From the NCBI RefSeq assembly GCF_050436995.1, contig NC_134766.1, forward strand, positions 3,100,001-3,164,000: a stretch of DNA of 64,000 nt. Direction: 5' to 3'. A model generated the notes under the pieces. That model was not told where the DNA came from. It worked only from the letters and a program-made list of their open reading frames with translations, and did no database searches. Numbering within the stretch: the first letter of the stretch is position 1; each line of letters opens with the position of its first letter. Both the position numbers and the translations under genes were made by a program. Of the stretch, positions 10,000-20,453 are shown piece by piece. The DNA is from Anticarsia gemmatalis. Lineage: Eukaryota > Arthropoda > Insecta > Lepidoptera > Erebidae.

Positions 10000-12003
10000 A
10001 GCAGAATGCCACTTGTTGCATGACGGAACTTACAAATTGGGGACCATTGTCGCTGATCATTCTTCGCGGCACCCCATATCGCAAAAACACCTCATTGATC
10101 AGTATGGTGGAACAATTCTCAGCTGTTGCTTGCTCTAAAGCAAATAGTTCTATCCATCTTGTGGCTAAATCTTCTACTATTAATATTCACGATTTGCCAT
10201 CGTCCGATAGGGGTAACGGTCCAAACAGGTCAAAAGATATTACTTCAAATCTTTTGTTAATGGCAGACGTTTGGAGTAGACCGGCAGGTTTCAAATTTGA
10301 AGGCTTGTAGCGTTGACAAGCGATGCAATTCCTTACGTAGCTTTCTATATATTTACGCATTCCTTTCCAATAGTACCGACGTGAAATTCGTTGCATTGTT
10401 TTTTCTGACCCGTAATGTCCAGCCGTTGGGTGATCGTGGTATACGGACAAGATATTTGCCCATTCATGCTCAGGTACAGCAAGCTGTGCATTATCGGTAT
10501 CTGCATTAGGATTGTAGCGATAAAGAAGTCCGTTATTCATCATGTAACCCTTGTTTCTCCAGTACGAAATATCCTCATGATTATTGGCATCTTCTAAAGC
10601 GGTAACTATCTTCCGAATGTACTCATCCTTCAATTGTTCTGCTCTAACTTCGCTGGGGTCACGAATTGGTATGTCTACAGCAACAGAGCAAATACCACAG
10701 TCTTTCTCAAGATCTTTAGTACATGGTGGCCGCGAAAGAGCGTCGGCAACAACATTTGTCTTCCCCGGCGAGTATTTTACGGTGACATCGTATGCTTGCA
10801 GTAGTAATGCCCATCTTGCCAATCTGCCTGTAGGCGTTTGAATAGTCATTAACCATTTTAGGGCTTGGTGATCTGTGACTACTGTGACGGGTGCTCCTTC
10901 TATGTAGCCACGGAATTTCGTCAATGCCCAGATTACTGCCAAAGCTTCGCGCTCTCTTGTACTATAATTTCTCTCAGCTGAAGTGAGGAGACGGCTGGCA
11001 TATTCCACTGGATGCTCTTCAGATCCCTCCCCCTGGACCAGAACCGCACCGATTGCATAACTACTTGCGTCAGTCTTAACGATATAGGGTTTCGTACAAT
11101 CCGCTTGTTTAAGTACTGGGGCAGAAGTCAGTTTTTGCTTTAATATTTCGTATGCCTCCGCTTGTTTCTCACCCCACTTCCAAACCGCATCCTTCTTCGT
11201 CAGTCTAGTGAGTGGCTCCGCTATCATAGAAAAGTTCTCGATGAACCTCCTATACCAAGAACAGGTCTGTAGGAATGAGATAAGGTGCTTTAAATTCGTT
11301 GGTGGCGGTAGATTTGTGATGGCTTCTACTTTATCAAGGTCAACCTGTAGTCCTTCAGGGGTGATGTAGTGGCCCAGATACTTTATTCTTGATACAACAA
11401 AGTTACATTTTTTTTTATTCATCGTCAAGTTGTATCTTCTCATCTGCTTAAAAACTTCTCTCAGATCTTCAAGATGACTCTCAAAACTGCTAGAAAAGAC
11501 GATCAAGTCATCCAAATATGCTAGTAGCTTAATGTCTGCCACTCCCGTACGAAATTGGTCGATCAGTCGTTGAAAAGTTGCAGGGGCATTTCTCAATCCG
11601 AAAGGCATGCGCTTGAATTTGTAGATGCCAAAAGGACAGATAAAAGCAGTTTTGTCTTGATCTTCTTCTTTGACGCTAACCTGCCAGTAACCGGCTTTAA
11701 CACGTTCCCTGCCCGCGACGCGTATGTGCGTTCTACAAAACGCACATACGCGTCAGGGGCAGCGAACGTGTTAAGGTCCAAAGAAGTCATGTACGGTGTG
11801 GGTTTCGCCTCATGCAGAAGGTCGTCGATACGTGGTATAGGGTAATTATCCGGAATAGTGATAGAATTCAACCGCCTATAGTCCACACAAACTCTAATTT
11901 CACCGTTTTTCTTGGGGACCATAACCACCGGAGCCGCCCATGGAGATACACATCTTTCTATGATACCTTCTTTAACCATCTTCTCTACTTCCTTTTTCAA
12001 CAT
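10000..12003 (-). pseudogene. G1 pol: RT, RNase H, partial integrase (left copy)
   Basis: RT begins with the KEVEKMVKEGIIERCVSPWA block and has the catalytic AYLDDLIVFSS. RNase H has TDASSYAIGAVLVQ and the DHQALKWL block. The integrase zinc-binding region (HPTAGHYG...CIACQRYK) and two Asp motifs (ISFDLFGP, ISDNGPQF) follow; the third acidic residue is lost at the truncation. Defects: a 70-bp TTAA-flanked insertion at 11701-11770 breaks RT after MTSLDL, and a Trp codon is TGA near 10187, just before ILIVEDLATRW. Confidence 0.92.
11701..11770. mobile_element. 70-bp palindromic MITE with TTAA target duplication
   Basis: Starts CACGTTCCCTGCCC, ends GGGGCAGCGAACGTG, and is flanked by TTAA at 11697-11700 and 11771-11774. 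It folds almost completely on itself around TTCTACAAAA. The right copy of the duplication has the empty site with one TTAA (62862-62865). TTAA duplication with this layout is the signature of piggyBac-type transposition. It interrupts RT. Confidence 0.92.
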
Positions 12004-12701
12004 TTCTTTTCGTGCAGGCGATAGTCTATATGATGTGACGCACGGACGTGATGCACGGGTTTACCATTGGGTTCAAATAAATCGGCATATTCAACTAAGA
12101 GTTCTTGGAGGTCGCGTTCTTGGCCAGGTGTAATGTCGCTACGACTAATTTCAAATGCGTCGATGTTCAAGCTCCAATCTATACTGCCATCAAACTGATC
12201 TTGCGAGTGAGGGGACAGCATGACACTTGAGTTTTGAATCGCCATCTGTGAGTCACGCCAGAGTCGTCTCATTACGGGTGAATAGCCATCAAATAACCTA
12301 GGTCGCTTGGGTGGTGTATTCGGATTCACATTGATCAGGTTATTCGAGTTATCCTGTTGGACCATGCCCACCCGCCCTACGGGCAACTAATTCAATGTCA
12401 GTGCATTCACTGAAACTTCCTTCGGTGGAACTGGTGAACTTGGCGGTGTATTTGTCAACGATGAAAATGGTGAGGGTAATTTGACATTGTTGAAAATTTC
12501 AATAGCTGTAATATTTTCTTCGTTTGGCGAGAACTTGGTGAAACCTTCCTCGTACAGCTCGTATGCTATGTCAGGAGTTTCGACAAACGACATAGTGAAT
12601 TGCGGTAAATTGAGAATCATGCCCGCATCCTGTATGAAGCCTATCCCAAGAAGTGTCCTATTGTCTCTCGATTCGGGAAGTATTACAAAGGACGTTAACA
12701 C
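12004..12701 (-). pseudogene. G1 protease-to-RT linker region (left copy)
   Basis: Two frames cover the region between protease and RT: 12387-12701 (TSFVILPESRDNRTLLGIGF, the flap/C-terminal part of the aspartic protease) and 11997-12386 (ending HHIDYRLHEKKC then stop). The frame breaks just before RT in both copies, at a run of A where the left copy reads GAAATG and the right GAAAG, so both appear to have lost bases there, or translation shifts frame. Confidence 0.7.
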
Positions 12702-13923
12702 AACCTTGAATTTGGACGGGCACTTTCACAGTATACACTTTCTGGTTTTTCTTTATTCCATCGGCAAGAGTTACGTTTGCAAATTCTTCGCCGAACGACA
12801 ATCCCAGGTCTCTCAGCTTGCAAAATAGCCCATAAGAAACAACACTCAGTTTGGCTCCGGTGTCAATGTTAGCACAACCTTTTATGCCCAGTATGTTTAT
12901 AAATACAACCGGTCTGCTTTTCATATCTGCCTGAATACCTACTGCACAAAAACCCAAATCATTCGGTGCACGCTGTGAGGGACGGCGACTAGAGCATGTT
13001 GTGCAATTCGCTCTGATCACTCCTGGAGCACCACAACCATAGCAGGAAAATTTTGGCTGTGAGGGAGATGGCATCTGAGTAACTGCTTCCCTTTTTATTA
13101 TTGGCTCTGGATGGGTTGAAGTGGACGATGCTGGTACTGCTAGTTTCTCCTGCTTTAGTCTCTTACGGCATTCATTAAATGCATGACCGGGAAGCCTACA
13201 AAATCCACATCGTAACTTTTTGTTTGATTTACTCTGATCGGAGTCTTGTTTTCGATGCATCAATTTTTCTTTTATGGTATTTTCGATTCCTCGTGCAACC
13301 TCCAACAGATCATCAAACGTAGTTATCAGACTGCGTGTGATGTGTGACCTTATGTTGACGTGTAAAAGGCCGAAAATCATGTCAATTTGCTGCGTTTCCG
13401 TGTGTTTTGGTGCCGGTAGCATAGAAAACAACATCCTGTTCTTCGCGACAAACCGTTCCGTAGCAAGATCAGGTGGTTGTTCTTCGCCCATAATTTCTTT
13501 ATATAAAACATATGCAGGTTTCTTAGGCGCATAAGCATTTCGTAGCCTATGTTCAAACTCAGCCCATGTTTTGATGGTATCCTTAACACCTTGCCACCAA
13601 ATAGCCGCTTCTCCGCGCAAAACAAGCGGTATTCCCATTAAAGCTTGACTATCCCCGATGTTTTCAACAGCTATAAAGGTGCTCACTGCAGAAATAAATG
13701 TTTCTAAGTCTTCCTGTCCACGGGTTCCATCGTAGGTATGTGTACAATTCGCCATCGAACCTGTACGAGTAGAACATGAAGTTATGGAGGCTATGAGGTG
13801 GGTCAATTGTGCATCACTCAACGTCGTCATCTTGTCTTCCTTTAGACTTCCACAATCTTGATTCTTAACGGCGTATGTAGTGATTCTTCCTGCCTTGGTT
13901 ATGTACGTCGCCGTCGGCCGCAC
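12702..13923 (-). CDS. G1 Gag with protease start (left copy)
   Basis: About 400 residues from ATG 13923. It contains a capsid-like region (LVLRGEAAIWWQGVK, TWAEFEHRLRNAYAP) and two zinc knuckles: CGFCRLPGHAFNEC (CX2CX4HX4C) and a second, partly degenerate one (CYGCGAPGVIRANCTTC). The protease active site NIDTGAKLSVVS follows. A 5-nt deletion relative to the right copy (AACCTTGAATT against AACCTTTTCTTGAATT) near 12702 shifts the frame into GCVNVLC. In the right copy this join is open. Confidence 0.88.
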
Positions 13924-13926
13924 GTT

Positions 13927-13934
13927 GGTCGCCA
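13927..13934 (-). other. G1 primer-binding site (TGGCGACC)
   Basis: On the - strand TGGCGACC follows the end of the LTR (TTCCACA, 13936) by one base. TGGCGACC matches the PBS used by several insect Ty3/Gypsy elements that prime with tRNA-Arg. The gag ATG is just downstream. This sets the 5' LTR edge. Confidence 0.6.
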
Positions 13935-13935
13935 G

Positions 13936-14081
13936 TGTGGAATTAAAACTCTCGATGAACTTCTTCTAAGACTTTATTCTAAGGTAACAATGTAGATAAC
14001 TTAAACATGAAACTAAATAGTGCAAGGTCCGGCAGATGTTCGTATACACGAAGCACCTCTGTACGCAGGCACTAGCCCTAA
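13936..14081 (-). repeat. G1 5' LTR, partial
   Basis: The U5/R end of the LTR, with AATAAA near 13972-13980 on the - strand, ends in CA at 13936. The rest of the LTR is cut off by Harbinger H3, whose end begins at 14082 after a TAA. Confidence 0.5.
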
Positions 14082-14245
14082 GGGTCGGTTCATATCTGAC
14101 GGATGATGCGTCGAGCGTATCATCGGTCGCGTCTATTCGGTCGAATGGGTCGGTTCATATCAAACGGAAAATGCGTCGAGCGTCTAGTCAGTTTCTACGT
14201 TTAGCATCTACAGAGTGGTTGTGTTGTGTGATATTGAATTTTAAA

Positions 14246-14490
14246 ATGAAGCCTAACATGAAACGTCGATATTGGGTGCATCCTTTAAATACTAAAAGAA
14301 TATCAAGTGGCCAATTTAATTGTCTATATGCAACGTTAAGAAACTATCCTACAAAATTTATTCAGTATTACCGCATGTCCATAGAATCTTTTGATGAACT
14401 CCTTACGATTGTGAAATGTTTTATAACTAAATATGATACGAAATTTCGATGTGCCATTACTCCTGAAGAAAGACTGACTATTACATTGAG
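14246..14490 (+). CDS. H3 transposase exon 1
   Basis: MKPNMKRRYWVHPLNTKRIS from ATG 14246, then the block YYRMSIESFDELLTIVK and the exon end EERLTITLR with donor GTAAGA at 14490. The frame is open upstream to 14036, so an earlier ATG is possible, but the W-V-H-P motif lies near the N-terminus in the sister elements, which favours 14246. The catalytic exon is absent. Confidence 0.82.
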
Positions 14491-14637
14491 GTAAGATATT
14501 ATAGGTAGATACAGGTAAGTTGTATAATAATAACTGCTTTTGTTCTTGACATTAGTATTTTAATATTATTGACATGTATATTAAAATGATACAAAAATCC
14601 AAAATCAACCAATTTTTAAATAAACGTAACGGACGGA

Positions 14638-14690
14638 GAAGATATTGAAGCATTAATGCAGAGTTACTGCATTAATGCTTCAATATCTTC
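14638..14690. repeat. Perfect 24-bp hairpin at the end of the H3 MADF gene
   Basis: Arms 14638-14661 and 14667-14690 are exact inverted copies (GAAGATATTGAAGCATTAAT...) around AGTTA. The right arm codes for the MADF C-terminus (EEDIEALMQ) on the - strand, and the loop contains its TAA stop, so the left arm is an inverted copy of the last codons. Confidence 0.9.
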
Positions 14691-14752
14691 TTCAATTGAA
14701 ACCTGCGAGGTCGCTGATTGTGGTGAGTCCGTATAGTAGTCAGTTGTATAGT
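14664..14752 (-). pseudogene. H3 MADF protein, C-terminal remnant
   Basis: On the - strand ...DYYTDSPQSATSQVSIEEDI...ALMQ and stop at 14664. Position (just after transposase exon 1, opposite strand) and acidic ending match the MADF exon 2 of H1, H4 and H5. The upstream part is replaced by hAT-like sequence. Confidence 0.65.
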
Positions 14753-14760
14753 AACCGGCT

Positions 14761-15626
14761 TATTTGGAATTAACTGAACAGGAAAAAACAAGCATTCATG
14801 TCCATGACAAAGTTGCAGCATTGGAAACAAAAATATTGAATATTGATTTTGAAAAAATTGAAAACCATTTACCCCTGGAAGACATCTACTTAGGAGGCAA
14901 TGTTACTGCTTTAATTTCAATGAACAAAAACAATATGCATCCAGATCAAATAAGACAGTAAAAGACAAAAATGTCTTGAGTTTTACATTGAAAGTCTTAT
15001 TCAAATAAAAAATCGCTTCCCTTTTGAAGATGAGCACAGACAAAGGTTGAAAAATTTAAGGTTTTTAAACCCTGACACATTGCTGGACTCAAATTTAAGA
15101 CGTTCTGTACCGTCTATAGCTCATTTAGGGCAAATGTTTCCAGGTAATAATCATTAACTTCAAATATTTTATTTAAAAGTTGAGTCTGTGTCTTTAGTTT
15201 TCAATTAATAATTTATTTTCAGGATTATGTCCAACAAATTTGACAGAATTAGACCGGGAATGGAGAACGCTAAGAAATACTAATCTTCCATTTCAAGAGG
15301 ATCAGCTAATCAAAGCAGATGAGTTTTGGCGTCATATTTCAAAAATAAGAAAAGGCGACTCGTCTCAAATGTTTCCTTTACTGGCCCAATTTGCGCAAAA
15401 TTTATTAGTATTGCCACATAGCAGTGCAAATGTCGAGCGTCTGTTTTCTGCGATCAATTTGATGAAAACTAGCATAAGAAACAGACTTTCCACAGAAACG
15501 CTAACAGGCTTACTTTTCACGAAAAGTGGCTTAAAAATAAACCGCGAGCCTTCGCAGGAACACATTAAACATTTTAATAAATATATGTATAAATTTAATT
15601 TGTCTGAAAATGATAATAAAAATTGA
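14761..15626 (+). pseudogene. hAT-family transposase, C-terminal fragment
   Basis: Two segments in + orientation. The first (14761-15144) reads DKVAALETKILNIDFEKIEN, is frameshifted near 14955, and continues FPFEDEHRQRLKNLRFLNPD to a donor CCAG|GTAATA. After an intron the second (15224-15626) holds the hAT dimerisation region: LLVLPHSSANVERLFSAINL then IRNRLSTETLTGLL. The N-terminal BED finger and catalytic core are missing. It abuts H3 at about 14755. Confidence 0.8.
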
Positions 15627-16295
15627 ATAATTTAAATAAATCGATGACCCTGAAAGTAGCGAACTTTTTTAAATTATCTGTAAGTGGTGGTTTCACATGT
15701 AGAATGTAGATATTGTAAAAACTAACCGGCTACTGGAATATTTATTTATTTATTATTATTTTTGTTCACGGAGATATCTCTCTAACCAGTTTTATCTGTC
15801 TGTCTGCAACTTTTAGGGTCTTATGAATTGTCGTTTTATTCACTTTTACCTACCCTACTGTCTTAATTTCAATAAAAAAAAAAAGTACGTAGATCTACGT
15901 ATTTCTCATATGGAAATTTTACTATTTCTACGTAATTTTCTAATCTGGCCTACGCCTTTTTCAAAATCCAAGTTGGCAACACTGCATTACAGTCCGTGGA
16001 AAGTTTTGACCCATAATTTCATCCTTTGACCAATAATCAGCTATTTTTGGTAGCTTCACCAAACTCATATACAAAATCAAGCAAAAAAATGTTTCATCTC
16101 GGTAAGGTAAGGTCATTGCTGACCGACGACTTATAACTGCATAAATAATGACTTAACTTAACCTCTGTTAATAAAAACATAGATTTGAACAATAGATTTA
16201 ATCATCTAATCAATAAAACATGTAGTCCAGATAGAATTGTGTTTTTTGCTTGGCCGTGGGGAAATTTATCGATGGTAGCATCTCTTTCTACCTTA
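15627..16295. other. AT-rich interval with no recognised gene
   Basis: Between the hAT fragment and H4. Short open frames lack any recognisable family. A CTAACCGGCTAC near 15722 echoes TAACCGGCTTAT at 14752, at the two sides of the hAT fragment, in the same orientation. Confidence 0.4.
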
Positions 16296-16456
16296 TGGCG
16301 CGTTTACGTAAGGTCGGTCACCGAAGGCGGCGGCCGCATTCGGTTTAAACGAAACGCTTACCTAAATTGAGTCGTTTACATTGGTCGGTTAACCGAATTC
16401 GGCGACTTGATTGATGCGGCGATTGTACATTGAACAGTCGGGTTGCCAGCATCGTC

Positions 16457-16897
16457 ATGAACAGTCTTGTGTTGGAAGGATTTTTAAATGTGTGCGATGT
16501 AATACAAGAAGTTTTGAGGAAAAAATTGAAAAATAGGAGTACAAAGAGAAAGAGAGTGTGGATAACACCTCTATTAAGTCAACGGTCTTTGTTAGGAGCT
16601 TCAGTGTTGTTGTGTAATGAATTCAAAACTGACGATGATTTTTTATTATTTTTTAGAATAGATAAAAACCAATTCGAATGGTTACTGAATGAAATATCTC
16701 CGATTATAGAAATGCAAAGCACATTCAGAGAGTGTTTAAACGCTAAAGTAAAACTACAAATAACTTTACGTTTTTTAGCAACAGGCGATTCTTACAAAAG
16801 TCTTGAGTTCTTTTTTAGAGTTTCTGACAGTGCTATAAGTTTATTTATTCCAGAAGTATGCGATGCCATTTCTGAGACGTTAAAGTCATTTATCGAG
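16457..16897 (+). CDS. H4 transposase exon 1
   Basis: 147 codons from ATG 16457 (MNSLVLEGFLNVCDVIQEVL) to the donor ATCGAG|GTAAGT. Unlike H1/H2/H5, the exon runs past the ITLR point through FLATGDSYKSLEFFFRVSDS to PEVCDAISETL, so its intron lies about 50 residues further on; H8 shares this. The ORF extends in frame to 16430. Confidence 0.88.
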
Positions 16898-17043
16898 GTA
16901 AGTGGTTTATGTAGTAATTAGTTTAATGTAGTTAATGTAAGTAAAACAATATTTTTTTTTACAATCAATATAATTTCAAAATTAAGAAACATAGGTATTA
17001 TGAATGTTGGATCGTTTCCAGAAATGATCTTAGAGCTAATTGA

Positions 17044-17634
17044 TCATGCATTTTGAGAATCTTCTAGGTTCGAAAGAACACCAATCACATTTGAGATAGA
17101 ATCGTTGCTTGTACTTAGCTCTATGTTTTCAACTGCTATGTTACTTTGGCTACTAGTACTTATAGTAGTACTCGTAGTATAATTGGGTGTGAAATATTCA
17201 TGTACTGGATAATTACTTGTAGTATGTGATGTTGTACATTCCTCAGATAAAATCCTCAACTCAAATTCTGTAATAGTTTGTTGGATTATTGATTTTGCTG
17301 AAATAAAGTGTTTTTTCGGCATTTGTCGCAACGAAGACGCAATGTATTTGCCAAATATATCATATTCATCTTCCTTCATAGTTCCAACTTCTTTTCTTAG
17401 GTTGTCCAATTTCTCCAATGCCACGGCAATCACGTCTTCAGAGTTCTCGTTACCTTTATTTCCCTCCACATGGTTTCTTTTGCGTTTAGGTTTTTGAGGT
17501 AAGTTTCGAGAATCATCAGAAAAATCAGTTGTATGTTGCGATGTACTTAAAAAGGTATCTTCCATTAATGTGGTAGTTTGCGTGACATCACTGCCTGTAT
17601 CGCTGATTGTTGAAGCACAATCAATATTTTCATC
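17044..17634 (-). CDS. H4 MADF/BESS protein, exon 2
   Basis: From acceptor TTTCAG|GATGAAAAT (17634) to TGA... stop at 17044. Polar N-terminal part, a nuclear-signal-like QKPKRKRNH, then a BESS-like helical region (YDIFGKYIASSLRQMPKKHF) and a Ser/Thr-rich tail. Joined in phase with exon 1 it gives a protein of about 314 residues. It lies in the transposase intron on the opposite strand. Confidence 0.88.
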   Translation of the reverse strand, partial: DENIDCASTISDTGSDVTQTTTLMEDTFLSTSQHTTDFSDDSRNLPQKPKRKRNHVEGNKGNENSEDVIAVALEKLDNLRKEVGTMKEDEYDIFGKYIASSLRQMPKKHFISAKSIIQQTITEFELRILSEECTTSHTTSNYPVHEYFTPNYTTSTTISTSSQSNIAVENIELSTSNDSISNVIGVLSNLEDSQNA

Positions 17635-17710
17635 CTGAAATATAAAACTTTAAATTAGGCACTGGATCATCATGGTTGTTAAATAGGTAATGTTTTTTTT
17701 TTCATTTCAG

Positions 17711-18425
17711 ATCCCGAAAACAGAAGAAGATTGGCTAAAAATTGAAATGGAATTTCCCAATTTGTATTGGAGCACTTGATGGTAAACATATTGTGATTAA
17801 GGCGCCACCAAACACTGGGTCAGATTTCTTTAATTATAAAAAAAATTACAGTATAATATTATTAGCTTGTGTAGATCACGATTATTGTTTTACGTATATT
17901 GACATTGGTGCAAAAGGCAGAGATTCAGACGGCGGTGTTTTTGATCATTCTCCCTTGAAAACGGCAATTGATAACAATGCTCTTAATATTCCTGAAAGAT
18001 ACGTGTTCGTAGCTGATGCTGCATTCCCACTCAAAAAATACTTAATGAAACCTTACCCCGGTCATGATCTTACCGTTGCTGAAAAAATATACAACTCTCG
18101 ATTATCGAGGGCTCGGAGGATTGTCGAAAACGCTTTTGGCATATTGGCTTCGCGATTTCAAATATTTGGTAAACATATCAATTTAAATATTAAAAATACG
18201 GAGAAAGTCGTGAAAACATGCTGCTGTCTTCATAATTGGCTGCGTAAAACATCCCCTGCACATGCACACTTTGCATATTCAAATACCTGGAGATCTAATT
18301 TTCTATCATTTGTTGAAGAAAACAATATGGACTGCAGTGAAGCAAGACAAAAACGAAATGCTTTACGTGATTATTTTAACAGTGATACTGGCGCTGTTTC
18401 TTGGCAAACAAATTGTCTTCAATAA
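17711..18425 (+). pseudogene. H4 transposase exon 2, one frameshift
   Basis: After TTTCAG at 17710 it reads IPKTEEDWLKI, then the frame changes near 17743, to KWNFPICIGALDGKHIVIKA. Comparison with H8 (EEEWLSVSRLFFKKWNVPNC) shows that a few codons' worth of bases were lost between. Catalytic residues remain: GALDGKH, VFVADAAFPL, ARRIVENAFGILA. The C-terminus TGAVSWQTNCLQ is normal. Confidence 0.9.
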
Positions 18426-18471
18426 ATAATATGTAATTACTGTGTTAATTTAAGTTAATAAACTTGCTTAC

Positions 18472-18825
18472 CATATTTGTATTTGTATGTCTTTTACTTG
18501 TATATGTCCTCAAAAATCCATCAGCTATTTCAAACCACGGCATCTTTGGTTTATAAACAGATTGTGTACTGGCACCGGATCGGAAGCTAGTGTCAATTTT
18601 TTTTCTTTCTTTAATGTAGGTAGACCGTAATTTTTTTATTTTCTTGCTTATGTCTTGCAATGAAAGTGATGGCGTATTCAACGCGTCTCTTATTCTTGCA
18701 TAGGTGTTATCTCTTGCTTCTCGACTTCTGTACGACTTATCTGTAACATTCCATAGAACTTCGTTTTCCCGATACAGTTCTACCAAGTGCGTCATTTCCG
18801 AGTCACTTAATTTTCGAGAGGCCAT
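18472..18825 (-). CDS. H4 MADF protein, exon 1
   Basis: 118 codons from ATG 18825 (MASRKLSDSEMTHLVELYRE) to donor ATG|GTAAGC. It contains a whole MADF domain: LWNVTDKSYRSREARDNTYA, the middle helix KIKKLRSTYIKERKKI, and the terminal PWFEIADGFL. The next exon begins in phase 0 at 17634. Such proteins are thought to bind DNA and help bring the DDE transposase to the element, as known for PIF/Harbinger systems. Confidence 0.92.
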
Positions 18826-19048
18826 TTTATATGCACAATCGTGCGCGTGCGGCGTGTGGCTCGCGCTCTTCGAACTGAGCGGCGGGCTGCGGGCGGCGGG
18901 CGACGGGCGACGGGCGGGGCACGGCCACTCGACACCGACAAAGGGCTCGACCGAATACGGTCAAACGAATACCTGTTTACATTAGTCGGTGACCGAATGC
19001 GGCCTGCAGCCGAATACGGTCTGACCGACTTATGTAAACGCGCCATTA

Positions 19049-19454
19049 CGTATAATTTCTTATATTTCTTTGTCTGCTTGAAACTTTTTATTTTTATCTT
19101 TATAATCATTACTTCTAATCTTCCAAAGACAAGGATTATTTCGGAAACCTATAAATTCATTAAGCAATTCACGGCGGAAAGTGACGGTTTCGTTTTATTT
19201 ATCTGCTCAAATACCGCAGTAAATAAATTAAACTATAATCGTATATTTAATTAGACGAAGTTAGTTACTATATTAATTACTATCATATTAATAACGTTAA
19301 CTGTGTTGTCAGTTTTTGACGAAATAAAAATAGTGTTGTGAAAATTGAATGAATGATTGAAAAGAATCCTTTATGAATGAAATTGCCTCGATTGTAATAG
19401 TGTGCCGAACTGCCGATATCAGGTACTGGGTTCGATTTTTTGTCGTGCTTTGTA
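19049..19454. other. Interval without a gene
   Basis: AT-rich. A short tract near 19400-19435 (GGTACTGGGTTCGATT) has a B-box-like GGTTCGATT and could be the remnant of a tRNA-derived SINE, but the rest is not readable. Confidence 0.35.
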
Positions 19455-19666
19455 CATCCCAACGAATTTTCGACGACTATCTTTCTATAGTATCTACCTA
19501 TACTGAATAACGAGTAATTGAAACATTAAGGAAAACATTGCAAGGAAACTTGTAAGCCTGTTCAATTTGCAATACATCATGTAGTTGAAACTATATATTA
19601 ATTAAATATAACAATTATGTGTAGGGGGAAGGATGATAAAAAAGCATCGATTATTAAATATAGTTT

Positions 19667-20453
19667 TTATTCATCGTCAGTAAAAAAATCATCACTGACG
19701 CTTTCTGTGACATTAATTATAAACCTGTCTGAGACATAATCAATCATGTGGCCGAGACCATGCATTTTGTCCTCTTCTTTAATTATGTGGGACACGCAGC
19801 TACTCCATTTTTCGGGCGTGATTTGTTGAAGTCCTTCTTCGACGAGTTTTTTCACTTCTGTGATTTTGAATGTTTTGTTACGTCTTGCAACATATCCTTT
19901 AGCCTGCGCCCACACCAACTCAATGGGATTGAGCTCACAGTGGTATGGGGGCAGACGTAAAACAGTTATCCCATGCTGCGCTGCCATCTCGTCCACTACA
20001 TATTTATCTGCATGTTCATTTTTTTGCTGCCGTACAATGTCTATAAGAGTAGCTTTAACCATTGTTGCATCGAAGGTTATATTTTTTCTCGTTAGCCACT
20101 CTTGTATTCTATCTAGGCTTTGTCCAATTCATTATAGGCAACGCTTCTTCTCCTGGAGTGGTAGGGGGCATTATCCATCACCACTACGGAATTTGGTTTT
20201 AGCTTTGGCAAAACCCCCGTAAACCACTTCTCAAATGACTCGGCATTCATCTCTTGATGATAGTCATCTTGATTTTTTTCGCTTCAAATATCAGCAAGCT
20301 ATCTTCTACGAATCCTTCTTCCCCGCCTATATGGCCAATCAAGGCGCTTGCCCTTTCCTGAAGGCTGTTTTAGGCCAGTGGTTAAGCCATCTAGGAAGGC
20401 CTGGCGAGACGATACCACTGTTTGGTCAATCCAAGCCTTCTTCGGTGCATGAC
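19667..20453 (-). pseudogene. IS630/Tc1-type transposase, DDE domain without its start (copy 1)
   Basis: After acceptor TTTTAAAG (20454) the - strand encodes HAPKKAWIDQTVV, GKGKRL, MNAESFEKWFTGVLPKLKPN, the second catalytic Asp in VVVMDNAPYHSRR, and the Glu in LRLPPYHCELNPIELVWAQ. The last 131 codons (19667-20062) are open; frameshifts and stops lie at about 20100 and 20280-20330. The region with the first Asp (usually [T/Y]-D-E-[S/T]) is absent. Confidence 0.85.

Larger units (their letters stand above)
673..12911 (+). repeat. Left arm of a >12-kb direct segmental duplication
   Basis: This segment matches 50838-64000 in the same orientation over H1, H2, the SINE, the RAG1-like gene and G1. 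Homology starts about 20 bp before the H1 terminus, inside errantivirus integrase sequence, and the flanks beyond are unrelated. The right arm runs off the window, so the true length is unknown; 12911 is the base that pairs with 64000. Large differences: 96 bp at 693-788 missing on the right; 822 bp at 2919-3740 in place of 1919 bp at 52987-54905; a 70-bp TTAA insertion at 11701 absent on the right; different (TA)n lengths; several 1-5-nt indels. Confidence 0.95.
10000..14081 (-). mobile_element. Ty3/Gypsy LTR retrotransposon G1, left copy
   Basis: On the - strand the order is partial 5' LTR (13936-14081), primer-binding site, gag, protease, RT, RNase H, integrase. The element stops inside the integrase at about 10000, where the Transib-type gene begins, so the 3' part and 3' LTR are missing. 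The 5' LTR is itself interrupted by Harbinger H3. I do not assign the clade. Confidence 0.9.
14082..14754 (+). mobile_element. PIF/Harbinger element H3, truncated
   Basis: The terminus GGGTCGGTTCATATCTGACG follows TAA (14079-14081); a related unit TCGGTTCATATCAAACGG recurs at 14151, like subterminal repeats. Transposase exon 1 (+) and the last 29 codons of a MADF gene (-) remain. It is cut near 14755 by hAT-like sequence. Confidence 0.75.
16296..19045 (+). mobile_element. PIF/Harbinger element H4, complete ends
   Basis: TIRs TGGCGCGTTTACGTAAGGTC (16296) and, inverted, TGGCGCGTTTACATAAGTCG (ending 19045), flanked by the 3-bp target duplication TTA (16293-16295 and 19046-19048). It is 2750 bp long and carries both genes in interlocked order: transposase exon 1 (+), MADF exon 2 (-), transposase exon 2 (+), MADF exon 1 (-). 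This is the cleanest Harbinger in the window; its transposase has one frameshift. Confidence 0.95.
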
